DNA of 64,000 nucleotides, from assembly GCA_963766175.1 (NCBI GenBank), contig CAVXZE010000001.1, positions 186,001 to 250,000 on the forward strand. Reading direction: 5' to 3'. The number at the start of each line of letters is the position of its first letter. Within the stretch, counting starts at the first letter, position 1. The translations under genes and the position numbers were made by a program. The notes under the pieces are model-generated. The model made no database searches, was not told the origin of the DNA, and was given only the letters and a program-made list of their open reading frames with translations. This document shows positions 8,031-16,717 of this stretch, one piece after another. This DNA is from CAVXZE01 sp963766175 (lineage in GTDB: Bacteria; Myxococcota_A; UBA9160; UBA6930).

Positions 8031-9273
8031 CCTCGCCGCGTTGGCGGCGCTGGCGGGCCTTCCCGTGGGTCTCGCCGGGCTGGCGCTGCGACCCGGATGG
8101 CGGGTGGGTCTGCCCGAGCGATGCGGGCGGCGGCCCGGGAATCCGCCGGGCGCGATCTGGGTGCACGGGGCCAGTGTCGGAGAGATCCGCGCCGCCGTGG
8201 CTCTGATGGATCTTCTGCTCGAATCCGGGGAGAACGTGGTGGCGTCGACGATGACGTTCACCGGACGCGACCTCCTGGGGCGGATCCGCCCGCAGCTGCC
8301 CTGCGCCCTTGCCCCTCTGGACCACCCCTGGACCGTGGAGGCGGCGCTTCGACGGGTACGACCGTCGGCCCTGGCCCTCGTCGAGACCGAGCTCTGGCCC
8401 TCGTGGATAGCTGCTGCGCATCGGCGCTGCATTCCCGTGGTGGTGGTCTCGGGGCGGATCTCGGATCGGAGCTTTCCCCGCTACCGGCGCATCGGGCGTT
8501 GGCTGCGGCCGATTCTCGAGAGGATCGCGGCAATCGGCGCCCGCAGTGCCGCCGACGCCGAGCGCTTCCGGGCCCTGGGGGCGAGCCCCGAGAAGGTGCA
8601 GGTGACCGGAGACCTGAAGCTCGAGCCGATCGGGGAGCCGGCGAGCTTGGCTGAGGATCTGAAGTCGCTGCTTGGCCAGGTTCCGCTCATCGTCGCTGGA
8701 AGCACCCACGAGGGGGAGGAGAGCACGCTGCTCGAAGTTCTCGCCGGTGTGGAGAAAGCCGGTCTGCGGGCATCCCTGGTGCTGGCGCCGCGCCATCCCG
8801 AGCGGTTCGACGCCACCGAAGCGTTGGCGCGGCGCGCAGGACGCGTGGTTCGACGCCGGAGCGGCCTCGAGCTTCACCCCCTGGCCGAGGGCGAGGTGCT
8901 GCTTCTCGACAGCATGGGGGAGCTACCCGGGCTCTACGCGCGCGCTGCGGTGGCCTTCGTGGGGGGCTCTCTCGTCCCCGTTGGAGGACACAACCTGCTG
9001 GAGCCGATCCTCGAAGGTCAGCCGGTTCTCTTCGGGCCCCACACCGAGAATGCCAGGGAGGCGGCGGACCTCGTCCTTAGCACCGGAGCGGGACGCCGCG
9101 TTGCCGACGGCGCCGATCTCGCCGGGGCCGTGATCGCGGCGCTTCGAGATCCCGCCTCGTGGAGAGAGCGGGCGCAAGCCGGCCGCCAGGCCCTGGAGCA
9201 GCATCGCGGAACCGCCGCGCGCAGCGCCAAGCTCATCACCGGTGCCCGCGACCGATCGAGGCGAGAGCGATGA
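8011..9273 (+). CDS. waaA: 3-deoxy-D-manno-octulosonic acid transferase WaaA (KdtA)
   Basis: Transfers one or more Kdo residues from CMP-Kdo to the lipid A precursor at the inner face of the inner membrane. About 420 residues (E. coli 425). An N-terminal hydrophobic anchor (SLAALAALAGLPVGLAGLAL) is followed by IWVHGASVGE with the catalytic-type Glu58 (E. coli Glu60), VETELWPSW, VVSGRISDRS and, in the CMP-Kdo-binding half, LIVAGSTHEGEE, VLAPRHPER and FVGGSLVPVGGHNLLEP. No ATG is available at the N-terminus; TTG 8011 sits 7 nt after GAGGAG (7998-8003), with GTG 8020 as alternative. It overlaps lpxB by 20 nt and shares ATGA with lpxK. Number of Kdo units added cannot be predicted from sequence. 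Confidence 0.93.
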   Translation: MGPVGHSLAALAALAGLPVGLAGLALRPGWRVGLPERCGRRPGNPPGAIWVHGASVGEIRAAVALMDLLLESGENVVASTMTFTGRDLLGRIRPQLPCALAPLDHPWTVEAALRRVRPSALALVETELWPSWIAAAHRRCIPVVVVSGRISDRSFPRYRRIGRWLRPILERIAAIGARSAADAERFRALGASPEKVQVTGDLKLEPIGEPASLAEDLKSLLGQVPLIVAGSTHEGEESTLLEVLAGVEKAGLRASLVLAPRHPERFDATEALARRAGRVVRRRSGLELHPLAEGEVLLLDSMGELPGLYARAAVAFVGGSLVPVGGHNLLEPILEGQPVLFGPHTENAREAADLVLSTGAGRRVADGADLAGAVIAALRDPASWRERAQAGRQALEQHRGTAARSAKLITGARDRSRRER

Positions 9274-10370
9274 GACGTCCGAGCTGGTTCGACACGGCCG
9301 AGGAGAGCCTGGCGCGGCGCTTCGCGCTGCTTCCCCTCGATCTGCTCGCGCTCGCCTACGGCGTCGGGGCCCGCGTCCATCGCGCCGCCTACGCTCGTGG
9401 GCTGTTCCATCCTGTCCAGCTCTCCTGTCGCGTGGTGAGTGTTGGAAACCTGGTCGTGGGCGGCTCCGGGAAGACTCCAATGGCCGCCTGGCTCGCCAAG
9501 GCGCTTCATCAGCGCGGACATCGCGTGGTGCTGGCGAGCCGCGGCTACGCGCGCCGCGGTCGCGAAAAGGTCGAGGTGGTCTCCGACGGGCGGCTCCTGA
9601 GCAGCAGTGTCGAGGCCGCCGGGGACGAGCCGATCTTGCTGGCCGCCCACGCTCCCGGGGTTCCGGTCCTGGTGGGACCGGACCGGGGCGTGGTGGGGAT
9701 GCGAGCGGTCTCGGCATTCGGCGCGCAGATCCTCGTCCTCGACGACGGATTCCATCACCACCGGCTGGCTCGCGACCTGGAGCTTCTCTGCTTCGACGGG
9801 AATGCCGGTCTGGGCAACCGCCGGGTGCTTCCGAGGGGGCCCCTTCGCGAGTTTCCCTCGGCTCTGCGCCTCGCCGACGCCCTGGCCGTCATCGATGGTC
9901 CGCTGCGCGAAGCGGACCAGGCGCTTCTGGCGCGGTTCGCCCCGGCGGCGCGCCACTTCGAAGTGAAGCGCCGCCCGGTCGGGGTTCGTCACCTCGCCGG
10001 CGGAAAGTGGGGACCGCCGCAGGGCCTCGCGGACCTCGAGGTGGGCCTGCTCTCCGGCATCGCCCAGCCGGACTCCTTTCGCCGCACCGTCGAATCCCTG
10101 GGAGCGCACGTGATCCGCGAGCGCCGCTTCCCCGACCACCACCGCTACCGGGAGCGCGACCTCCGCTCCCTCGAGGAGGAGGCGTCGATCTGGCTCACCA
10201 CCGAGAAGGACGCGGTGAAGATCCTCCCGTCCTGGCTGGGAGGCGCCGATCTGCGCGTGGTCTCCATCGATATCGCCGTGGAGGACGGGGACCGCCTGTG
10301 CGATTGGCTCGAGGATCGGCTGCGCGAGCAGCCGATCGGCCGCGATGCGGCGCTCCCGGAAGTTGCCTAG
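9270..10370 (+). CDS. lpxK: Tetraacyldisaccharide 4'-kinase LpxK
   Basis: Membrane-associated kinase that phosphorylates the 4'-position of the lipid A disaccharide. The 366-residue product shows VVSVGNLVVGGSGKTP with the P-loop GGSGKT at 64-69, LASRGYARR, GDEPILLA, ILVLDDGFHHHRLARDL (the DDGxQHxxL-type motif with the catalytic aspartate) and a C-terminal WLTTEKDAVKI, all LpxK family features. The N-terminus includes an amphipathic region suited to membrane contact. ATG 9270 overlaps the waaA stop. The gene ends the plus-strand lipid A operon and its last 4 nt overlap the end of the convergent sugar kinase gene. Confidence 0.95.
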   Translation: MRRPSWFDTAEESLARRFALLPLDLLALAYGVGARVHRAAYARGLFHPVQLSCRVVSVGNLVVGGSGKTPMAAWLAKALHQRGHRVVLASRGYARRGREKVEVVSDGRLLSSSVEAAGDEPILLAAHAPGVPVLVGPDRGVVGMRAVSAFGAQILVLDDGFHHHRLARDLELLCFDGNAGLGNRRVLPRGPLREFPSALRLADALAVIDGPLREADQALLARFAPAARHFEVKRRPVGVRHLAGGKWGPPQGLADLEVGLLSGIAQPDSFRRTVESLGAHVIRERRFPDHHRYRERDLRSLEEEASIWLTTEKDAVKILPSWLGGADLRVVSIDIAVEDGDRLCDWLEDRLREQPIGRDAALPEVA

Positions 10371-11164
10371 CCGCTTCGTCGGTAGCCGAGCTTGTGGATC
10401 GCGACCTTGCGAAGCTCCCGGTCCACTCGCTTCCAGAGGGCTCGCCTGAGCAGCCGGTCCTCGCCGCAGTAGGCGCTGAAGAACCGCGCGCATCCCCGGG
10501 ACCCCACGCGTTCCAGCACACCGCGCTTCAAGAGCGACCGGAACAGGCGCATGATCTGCACCATTCGCTCGCCGGGGGTGAGGCCCGGGGTGATGCGGGC
10601 CTTGTCCAGGTCGATGACGATGCACTCGGCGGTGTCACCTCTCTCGCGGATCAGGAGATTCTTCGCGTGAAGGTCGGCGTGCCGCCCGCCCTCGTCGTGA
10701 AACCGGCGCACCGCACTCCCCGTGGCCGACGCGGCGCGCAACAATCGGGGGCGATCCGGGTTGGACTCGAGAAAGGTCAGGGCGTCCACCGCGTCGGGCT
10801 CCAGATAGGTGCTCACCACCAGGGACCGAAAGGGTCCCACGAGCCTTCTGCCCAGGGCGAGGGCCGGCCGGGGGACCGGCGCGCCGGCGCTCCGCAGCTC
10901 CGCGGTCACCCGCAGCTCGCGAAGCGGTCGGCTCATCCCGAGAAAGACCGGGCCAAGCAGCGGGCCGAGCACGCCGCCATGGAGGAGGCGGCGCAACACC
11001 AGCTTCTCCGTCGATCCCGGCACCGCGACCAGGGCGTTGTCGCCTCGACCTCTGGCACCACCGCCGCGGGCGAAGTGTCGATCGACTCCGCCCGGGGTGT
11101 GCAGGGAGAGCGTACGGACCGCGTCCTCGAGGGCGGGGTCGACGACGAGGATGACCCGACCCAC
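10367..11164 (-). CDS. Lipopolysaccharide core sugar kinase (KdkA/WaaP-like)
   Basis: Protein-kinase-fold enzyme likely to phosphorylate Kdo or heptose in the LPS inner core. The product has about 265 residues. The catalytic loop HADLHAKNLLI (HxDLxxxN) and the metal-binding IVIDLDKAR match the Kdo kinase/WaaP family; the RVTAEL...PVPRP stretch before it is also typical, as is the helical C-terminus with MVQIMRLFRSLLKR. KdkA or WaaP cannot be separated by eye. The start is uncertain: GTG 11164 gives SVGRVILVVD as N-terminus but lacks a clear ribosome-binding site; GTG 11209 would overlap the permease gene by 14 nt. It follows the LptF/G permease gene on the minus strand, with lpxK ending convergently. 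Confidence 0.82.
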   Translation of the reverse strand: MGRVILVVDPALEDAVRTLSLHTPGGVDRHFARGGGARGRGDNALVAVPGSTEKLVLRRLLHGGVLGPLLGPVFLGMSRPLRELRVTAELRSAGAPVPRPALALGRRLVGPFRSLVVSTYLEPDAVDALTFLESNPDRPRLLRAASATGSAVRRFHDEGGRHADLHAKNLLIRERGDTAECIVIDLDKARITPGLTPGERMVQIMRLFRSLLKRGVLERVGSRGCARFFSAYCGEDRLLRRALWKRVDRELRKVAIHKLGYRRSG

Positions 11165-11195
11165 CGAGAGGCAGCGAAAGCCGGGGGGGCCTTCT

Positions 11196-12338
11196 TCAGA
11201 CTTCCGCACGGCGCGCGCGGTACAGCAGTGGAATCGCGATGATCGCGAATGCGACATTCGGCAGCCAGATCGCCAGGTACGCGGGGAGCGCGCCGTTGTC
11301 CGCCAGGAAGCTTCCGAAGGACAGCAGCAGGTAGTAGACGAAGACCAGCGCCACGGAGATCAGCACGCCCCACGACCGCGCGCCGCGGGAGCGGCGCAGG
11401 CCCAGCGGGACCCCGACCAGCGCGAAGAGCACGGGAGTGAGAGGGAGAGCGAGCCGGCGGTGGAGCTGGATCTCGTAGGGCTCCTTCGACTTGACCCGCA
11501 CGTCGTCGGGGGGCCTTCCGTCGTGCTGGTCGAAGTGGTCGATCACCTGGAGGATTCTCTTCGTGCCCATTTCCAGAGGCAGGATCTGCGCAGGTCCGGC
11601 GCCGAGGATTCCGCTCATGTCGAAGGCGTAGTCGAAGGTCGCGAAGGAAATGCGCCGATATTCGTTCAACTCGCTCTCCTCGGGCTCGAAGTGGACGTCG
11701 CCACTCTCGAGCTGGAGGTGTGCGGTGGAGTTCTCCGAATCGAAGTAGAAGCGTCCGCGCTCCGCGACGACGGTAAACGGTTGAGCCGGATCGGTGCGAT
11801 CCGAGATCAGAACGCCGCTGAGTCGGTTCTCCTCGTCGCGGTCTTCCACGAAGAGCAGGCGCGCCTCCTCGCGGTCGAGTCGGTTGAAGTTTCCGGGCTC
11901 GATGACTCCGCCTCGGGACGCGATTTCGGCAAAGATGGCCCGAAGCGTGCGGCGCGCCAGTGGATCCCCCTCGGCGAGCAGCAAAAAGGTGGTGGCGGAG
12001 GCGAGCAACGCGAGTAGCAGCGCGGGGACCACGAACTGGCCGAAGCTGATACCGAGGCTGCGCATGGCCATCACTTCGGAATCCGCGGAGATCCGACCCA
12101 CGGCGACCATGATTCCGAACAGAAAGGCGATGGGAAGGGCGTGGCCGCTTAGCATCCCCACCACGCATCCCAGTATGGTCAGGTAGTCGGACGCGCTGAT
12201 CCCCACGGCGGCCAGGTCGTCGAGTCGCTGGAGCAGGTTCTGTGTGACGAGGATCGATCCGGCAACGAGTAGCCCCAGCCCGGCGTAGAGCAGGATCTCC
12301 CGGAGGACGTAGAAGGAGAGGATGCGCGGTACCCGCAT
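11196..12338 (-). CDS. lptF: LPS export permease LptF/LptG family
   Basis: Inner-membrane permease of the LptB2FG ABC system that extracts LPS from the inner membrane and hands it to LptC/LptA. The 380-residue product has the YjgP/YjgQ layout: N-terminal membrane helices from ILSFYVLREILLYAGLGLLVAG, a loop with GRISADSEVMAMRSLGIS (the conserved coupling-helix region), a periplasmic beta-jellyroll domain (about 130-265), then three C-terminal helices from RRLALPLTPVLFALVGVPLG. It looks closer to LptF, but only one permease is in the window and the pair partner must lie elsewhere. A -10-like TAGGAT (12352-12347, minus) lies only 8 nt before the ATG, so the message may be leaderless or nearly so. 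Divergent from the heptosyltransferase genes. Confidence 0.88.
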   Translation of the reverse strand: MRVPRILSFYVLREILLYAGLGLLVAGSILVTQNLLQRLDDLAAVGISASDYLTILGCVVGMLSGHALPIAFLFGIMVAVGRISADSEVMAMRSLGISFGQFVVPALLLALLASATTFLLLAEGDPLARRTLRAIFAEIASRGGVIEPGNFNRLDREEARLLFVEDRDEENRLSGVLISDRTDPAQPFTVVAERGRFYFDSENSTAHLQLESGDVHFEPEESELNEYRRISFATFDYAFDMSGILGAGPAQILPLEMGTKRILQVIDHFDQHDGRPPDDVRVKSKEPYEIQLHRRLALPLTPVLFALVGVPLGLRRSRGARSWGVLISVALVFVYYLLLSFGSFLADNGALPAYLAIWLPNVAFAIIAIPLLYRARRAEV

Positions 12339-12437
12339 GGCGGACTATCCTACCTGGGGCAGTCCCCCTCCGCGAGGCTCGTTATCGCCACCTGCACGAA
12401 TCCACTGGCCGATCCCCCCCAAGCTGATCGGATTCTC

Positions 12438-13472
12438 GTGATTCGCCTCGGAGCCATGGGCGACGTGGTGCGCACCTTTCCCGCGGTCTCATCCCTGCGC
12501 GCCGCCTACCCGGGCTCCTACATCGCCTGGCTCGTCGAGCCCGCCTCCGCAAGCATCGTCGAGGGACAGCCCTGGGTGGACGAGGTGATCCAGTTCCCGC
12601 GCGGGATGCTGCGGGAGTCTCTGCGGCGATGGCGACTGGGGAGCGCTTGGCGAATCGCCCGACGGTTTCTGACGGAGCTTCGGCGCCGACGCTTCGACCT
12701 GATTCTCGACTTTCACTCGATCCTCAAGAGTGGGGTCCTGACGCGCCTCTCCGGGGCTTCCAGACGCGTCGGCTATGCGCGGCCCTTCTCCCGCGAAGGA
12801 GCCTTCCTGTTCGTGGGGGAGCGCGCCCGGATCGAGCCGGCCAAGATCAGCCGCTTCGAGCGAAACCAGGGTCTGGTGCACTTCCTCGGGGTGGGGATAG
12901 AACCCGACCCGCGGCCGCTGCGCCTCGACCCGGAGACCCTGGAGCGGGCCGAGAAGGCCCTGGGACCAGGGCCGGCGCCGATCGCGATTCACCCGGGAAC
13001 CAGCGACGCCACCCCTCACAAGCGCTACACCGTGACGGGTTACGCCGCGGTGGCCCGGGCCCTTGCCGATCGCCAGGGAGTCACCTCGGTGGTCAGCTGT
13101 GGCCCCGCCGGCGATGACCGGGCCTTCGCTGCCGCCATCGTCGAGGCTTCGGGCGGTGCCGCTCGGATCGCCCCGGAAACGCCCTCTCTGGCAGATCTGG
13201 CCGCGCTCTTCTCCTGCTCCCGCCTCTACATCGGCGGAGACACCGGTCCGATGCACCTGGCCTCTTTGGTGGGGACACCCGTGGTCCAGATCCTCGGTCC
13301 CACGGATCCCGTCGAGAACGCGCCCTTCCCGAGAACCCCTTCGCGGACGGTCCGGGTCCAGATCCACTGCAACCCCTGTCGACGCGGCTGCGCTGCTGCG
13401 ACTTGCATGAGGGTGATTCCCCCCGATGCGGTGATCGATGCTGCGTGCGAGCTTCTGGGAAATGCAGGCTAG
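12438..13472 (+). CDS. Glycosyltransferase family 9 (heptosyltransferase, WaaC-like)
   Basis: ADP-heptose-dependent transferase of the LPS inner core. The GTG-started product (344 residues) begins IRLGAMGDVVRTFPAVSSLR, the GT9 opening with the conserved GDV, and has IAIHPGTSDATPHKRY and YIGGDTGPMHLASLVGTPVV, where GDTGPMHLA is the ADP-heptose-binding motif. The C-terminus has four clustered cysteines (CNPCRRGCAAATC). The family usually opens RILVIRLGxxGD, and exactly those codons (D-R-I-L before the GTG) lie upstream in frame, so translation may start earlier at an unusual codon such as CTG 12405. It is followed 10 nt later by waaF. Probably heptosyltransferase I, by exclusion. Confidence 0.87.
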   Translation: MIRLGAMGDVVRTFPAVSSLRAAYPGSYIAWLVEPASASIVEGQPWVDEVIQFPRGMLRESLRRWRLGSAWRIARRFLTELRRRRFDLILDFHSILKSGVLTRLSGASRRVGYARPFSREGAFLFVGERARIEPAKISRFERNQGLVHFLGVGIEPDPRPLRLDPETLERAEKALGPGPAPIAIHPGTSDATPHKRYTVTGYAAVARALADRQGVTSVVSCGPAGDDRAFAAAIVEASGGAARIAPETPSLADLAALFSCSRLYIGGDTGPMHLASLVGTPVVQILGPTDPVENAPFPRTPSRTVRVQIHCNPCRRGCAAATCMRVIPPDAVIDAACELLGNAG

Positions 13473-13482
13473 GGCTTGAGTC

Positions 13483-14625
13483 ATGTCGCAGCCTCAGGAG
13501 ATTCTGGTCCGGGGCCCGAACTGGACGGGCGACCTGATCATGGCCACACCCGGGTTTCGGGCGTTGCGGACCGGCTTCCCGGGGGCGAGGCTGACCCTCC
13601 ACCTTCGCGCGGAGCTGCATCCACTGATCGCCGGGGCGCCCTGGTTCGACGAGGTGCTGCCGCTCGCCTCCTACCGGAAGGGAACCGCCGCGCTGATTCG
13701 AGAGGGACGCTCCCTGCGAACGCGACGCTTCGATCTCGGCCTTTGTCTCCCCGACTCTTTTTCCTCGGCGCTGCTGATGAGGTTGGGCGGGGTCCGTCGC
13801 ATCGTCGGCTACCGACGAAACGGGCGGGGCGCTCTCCTCCATCACCGGGTTGCCCCGCCGAAGACCGGGGGGCGCCGGCTGATGATCGCCCGGGAGCAGC
13901 ACGTCCTCGGACTGATCGCGTCGGTGGGCTGTCCGCCCCAGGGCACCGGCCTCGAGCTTCACGTGACCGGAGCCGAGGAGGCCGAGGCCCGGCAGAGGCT
14001 CGAGGACCGCGGCGTGCGCGAGGGCGAGGCGATCGCGGTGCTGGCTCCCGGAGCCTCCTACGGGCCCTCCAAGCTCTGGCCGCCCGCCGGCTTCGCGCGA
14101 GTCGGCGATGCCCTGGCTGCGGCCGGGGCGTCGGTGGTCGTGGTGGGGACGCCCGGCGAGCGGAGGCTCTCGGCGCAGGTGCTCTCCGGGATGCAGGAGC
14201 CGGCGGTGGACCTCACGGGTGAGCTGGCCCTGGGGGCGCTCAAGGCCGTGGTGAGACGGGCGCGGGTGCTGATCTGCAACGACGCCGGTACCCGTCACAT
14301 CGCAGCGGCCTTCGGCACTCCCTGCGTCGTGGTGATGGGACCGACCAGTCTCGAGAAGACCAGCCTCAACCTGGAGCGGGTGAAGGTCCTCTTCGCCGAC
14401 GTGGATTGCCGTCCCTGCTACCTGCGAGAGTGTCCCATCGACCACCGCTGCATGACCCGCATCTCCGCCGAGCGCGTTGCGCGGGAGGCGCTGCCGGCTC
14501 TGTCACCCGACGCGGCGGAGCGCTGGAGAGGCGAGGTCGTGGAGGTGCCGGGCGGCCCCACGCGCGCTGCGGGCCCCGGGCTCGAGGACGGAGAGGGCGG
14601 CAACCCACCGGGTGTGCCGGCATGA
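13483..14625 (+). CDS. waaF: ADP-heptose--LPS heptosyltransferase II WaaF
   Basis: Adds the second heptose to the LPS inner core. The 380-residue GT9 protein starts ILVRGPNWTGDLIMATPGFRALR, matching the WaaF signature RGPNWVGDxxMxxP. It also has LAPGASYGPSKLWPPAGFA and ICNDAGTRHIAAAFGTPCVV for ADP-heptose binding, and the C-terminal DCRPCYLRECPIDHRCM typical of WaaF. It exceeds E. coli WaaF (348) through a Gly/Pro-rich tail of about 30 residues. ATG 13483 lies 10 nt after the previous gene. The stop overlaps the next ATG (ATGA), so this gene starts a chain of tightly coupled core/O-chain genes. Confidence 0.9.
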   Translation: MSQPQEILVRGPNWTGDLIMATPGFRALRTGFPGARLTLHLRAELHPLIAGAPWFDEVLPLASYRKGTAALIREGRSLRTRRFDLGLCLPDSFSSALLMRLGGVRRIVGYRRNGRGALLHHRVAPPKTGGRRLMIAREQHVLGLIASVGCPPQGTGLELHVTGAEEAEARQRLEDRGVREGEAIAVLAPGASYGPSKLWPPAGFARVGDALAAAGASVVVVGTPGERRLSAQVLSGMQEPAVDLTGELALGALKAVVRRARVLICNDAGTRHIAAAFGTPCVVVMGPTSLEKTSLNLERVKVLFADVDCRPCYLRECPIDHRCMTRISAERVAREALPALSPDAAERWRGEVVEVPGGPTRAAGPGLEDGEGGNPPGVPA

Positions 14626-15605
14626 GCGACCTCTCCATCGTGATCGTGACCTGGAACGCGAAGGAAGTGCTCCTCGATTGCCTGGAGTCGATCCAGCGGG
14701 AGGTCCACTCGCGCAGCGACGATGGCGGCATCCGGACCGAGACTCTGGTAGTGGACAACGGCTCCCGGGACGGCAGCGTTGCCGCGGTGCGCGAGCAGCA
14801 TCCCTGGGCCGAGGTGATCGCGCTGCCGGAGAACCTCGGCTTCGCCGCCGGAAACAACGTGGGGCTGCGGCGCGCCAAGGGTCGACACGCGGTGCTCCTG
14901 AACAGCGACACGGTCGTGCTCCCCGACGCGCTCGAAAGATGCGTGCGCTACCTGGACGCGAATCCCGAGGTCGGCGTCGCGGGGCTGCAGCTTCTCAACC
15001 CGGACGGAAGCAAGCAGAATTGCATCCACAATTTCCCCGGCCTGCTCACAGAGATCTTCCCCAAGTGGGTCCTCGAAACCTCGTTCCCGGGTCGTTATCC
15101 CTCGAAGCGCTACCATCACCCGGAACCCATCGAGGTGGAGGCGGTGTTGGGCGCCTGCCTCTTCGTGCGCCGGGAGGTATTGGAATCGGTGGGCCTGATG
15201 CCCGAGGAGTACTTCTTCTTCCTGGAGGAGACCGACTGGTGCTTCCAGATCGCGCGTGCGGGATGGCGCGTGGTTCACATCCCCGACGCTCGCGTGATTC
15301 ACATCTTCGGCGCCAGCACCAAGAAGAAGGTTCCCGCGGAGACGCGCATCGAGTACCACCGGTCCCTGTATCGCTTCTTCCGCAAGAATCGCGGCCTGCT
15401 CCCGCTGGTGCTGATCGTGATGCTTCGGGTCTTGAAGGCAATTCTGTACGTCCTCTGGGGAATCCCGGGGGCGCTGGTCTATCGTCGGAGGCGCGATCGC
15501 TGGCTGCAGGACTGGAAGGTGCTGCGCTGGCACCTGCGGGGCTGCCCCAGAGACGAGGGGCTGGCTCAGCTGCGGGAGAAGAGCGCGGATGGAGGCGAAG
15601 AGTGA
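14622..15605 (+). CDS. Glycosyltransferase family 2, rhamnosyltransferase-like
   Basis: A 327-residue GT-A fold glycosyltransferase. It begins LSIVIVTWNAKEVLLDCLES, then VVDNGSRDGSVAAV, ENLGFAAGNNVGLRRAKG and LLNSDTVVLPDAL, the WbbL-type GT2 pattern with the DxD-like NSDT. The downstream EYFFFLEETDWCFQIARAGW is the characteristic EExD(W)xxR block. A C-terminal hydrophobic stretch (LPLVLIVMLRVLKAILYVLW) may anchor it to the membrane. It likely adds a sugar to core or O-chain; the acceptor is not predictable. ATG 14622 overlaps the waaF stop and its own stop overlaps the next GTG. Confidence 0.88.
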   Translation: MSDLSIVIVTWNAKEVLLDCLESIQREVHSRSDDGGIRTETLVVDNGSRDGSVAAVREQHPWAEVIALPENLGFAAGNNVGLRRAKGRHAVLLNSDTVVLPDALERCVRYLDANPEVGVAGLQLLNPDGSKQNCIHNFPGLLTEIFPKWVLETSFPGRYPSKRYHHPEPIEVEAVLGACLFVRREVLESVGLMPEEYFFFLEETDWCFQIARAGWRVVHIPDARVIHIFGASTKKKVPAETRIEYHRSLYRFFRKNRGLLPLVLIVMLRVLKAILYVLWGIPGALVYRRRRDRWLQDWKVLRWHLRGCPRDEGLAQLREKSADGGEE

Positions 15606-16717
15606 AGATCCTGGTGACGGGCGGGGCGGGATTCGTCGGGTCACATCTGGTGGACGCGCTCCTCGGGGCCGGCCACGAGGTTCGCGTGCTCGACAATCTA
15701 TGCCAGCAGGTGCACGGCGAAACCGCGAAGCGCCCCGACTATCTGAATGCCGGAGCGGAGCTGCAGGTCGGTGACGTTCGGGATCCGGACGCGGTGGGTC
15801 GCGCCCTGGAGGACGTGGAGGTCGTCTTTCATCTCGCTGCAGCCGTGGGCGTGGGCCAGTCGATGTACGAGATGGCGCGCTACGTCTCCGTGAACTCGCT
15901 GGGCGCGGCGGTTCTGCTCGAGGAGATCGTCGCGCGCCGGGACCGGATTCGGAAGATGCTGGTGGCGTCTTCGATGTCGATCTACGGAGAGGGCGCTTAC
16001 CGAGATGGCAGGGGCGAGGTCGTCTACCCGGCCCTTCGCTCGGAGACGGATCTGGCCGCGCGCCGCTTCGAGCTGGAGGACGCGGAGGGGAGCCCGCTGC
16101 AGGCGATCCCGACCTCCGAGGACAAGCCCCTCCGCCCGACCTCGATCTACGCCGTGACCAAGCGTGACCACGAGGAAATGTTTCTCGCCGTGGGCGCCGC
16201 CTACGGAATCCCGGCCGTCGCCCTGCGCTACTTCAACATCTACGGCACCAGGCAGGCGCTCTCGAATCCCTACACGGGAGTGATGGCGATCTTCTCCGCG
16301 CGCCTGCTGAACCGGAATCGGCCGATGATCTTCGAGGATGGCCTCCAGACTCGCGACTTCGTTCACGTCTCCGACGTGGTGCGGGCGAATCTCCTGGCCA
16401 TGGAAGCGGAGCTGGAGGACGGCAGGGTCTACAACGTGGGGACCGGAAGGCCGACGACGATTCTCCGGATCGCCGAGCTCCTGGCCGAGCAGCTCGGCTT
16501 TGACGAGCCGCCGGACGTGGTGGGCAGGTTCCGGGCCGGGGACATCCGCCACTGCTACTCGGACGTCGGCCGCATCCGCGATGAGCTCGGATACCATCCC
16601 GAGGTCGATCTCGCCGACGGCATCGCAGAGCTTCTGGCCTGGCTCCGCAGTCAGACGGCCGTCGACAGGATCGATCGGGCCGCCCGGGAGCTGGAACAGC
16701 GGGGTCTCGCCCGATGA
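15602..16717 (+). CDS. NAD-dependent sugar-nucleotide epimerase/dehydratase (extended SDR)
   Basis: A 371-residue extended short-chain dehydrogenase. NAD-binding motif ILVTGGAGFVGSHLVDALL at the N-terminus, FHLAAAVGVGQSM, catalytic serine region VASSMSIYGEG and the YAVTK pair (YxxxK). ALRYFNIYGTRQ, TRDFVHVSDVVRA and VYNVGTGRPTT are usual for GalE/RmlB-like nucleotide-sugar enzymes. An acidic insert of about 40 residues between the catalytic serine and the YAVTK motif is longer than in GalE. Substrate is unassigned; placement among heptosyl- and glycosyltransferase genes suggests it supplies a core or O-chain sugar nucleotide. GTG 15602 is preceded by GGAGG and overlaps the upstream stop. Confidence 0.88.
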   Translation: MKILVTGGAGFVGSHLVDALLGAGHEVRVLDNLCQQVHGETAKRPDYLNAGAELQVGDVRDPDAVGRALEDVEVVFHLAAAVGVGQSMYEMARYVSVNSLGAAVLLEEIVARRDRIRKMLVASSMSIYGEGAYRDGRGEVVYPALRSETDLAARRFELEDAEGSPLQAIPTSEDKPLRPTSIYAVTKRDHEEMFLAVGAAYGIPAVALRYFNIYGTRQALSNPYTGVMAIFSARLLNRNRPMIFEDGLQTRDFVHVSDVVRANLLAMEAELEDGRVYNVGTGRPTTILRIAELLAEQLGFDEPPDVVGRFRAGDIRHCYSDVGRIRDELGYHPEVDLADGIAELLAWLRSQTAVDRIDRAARELEQRGLAR

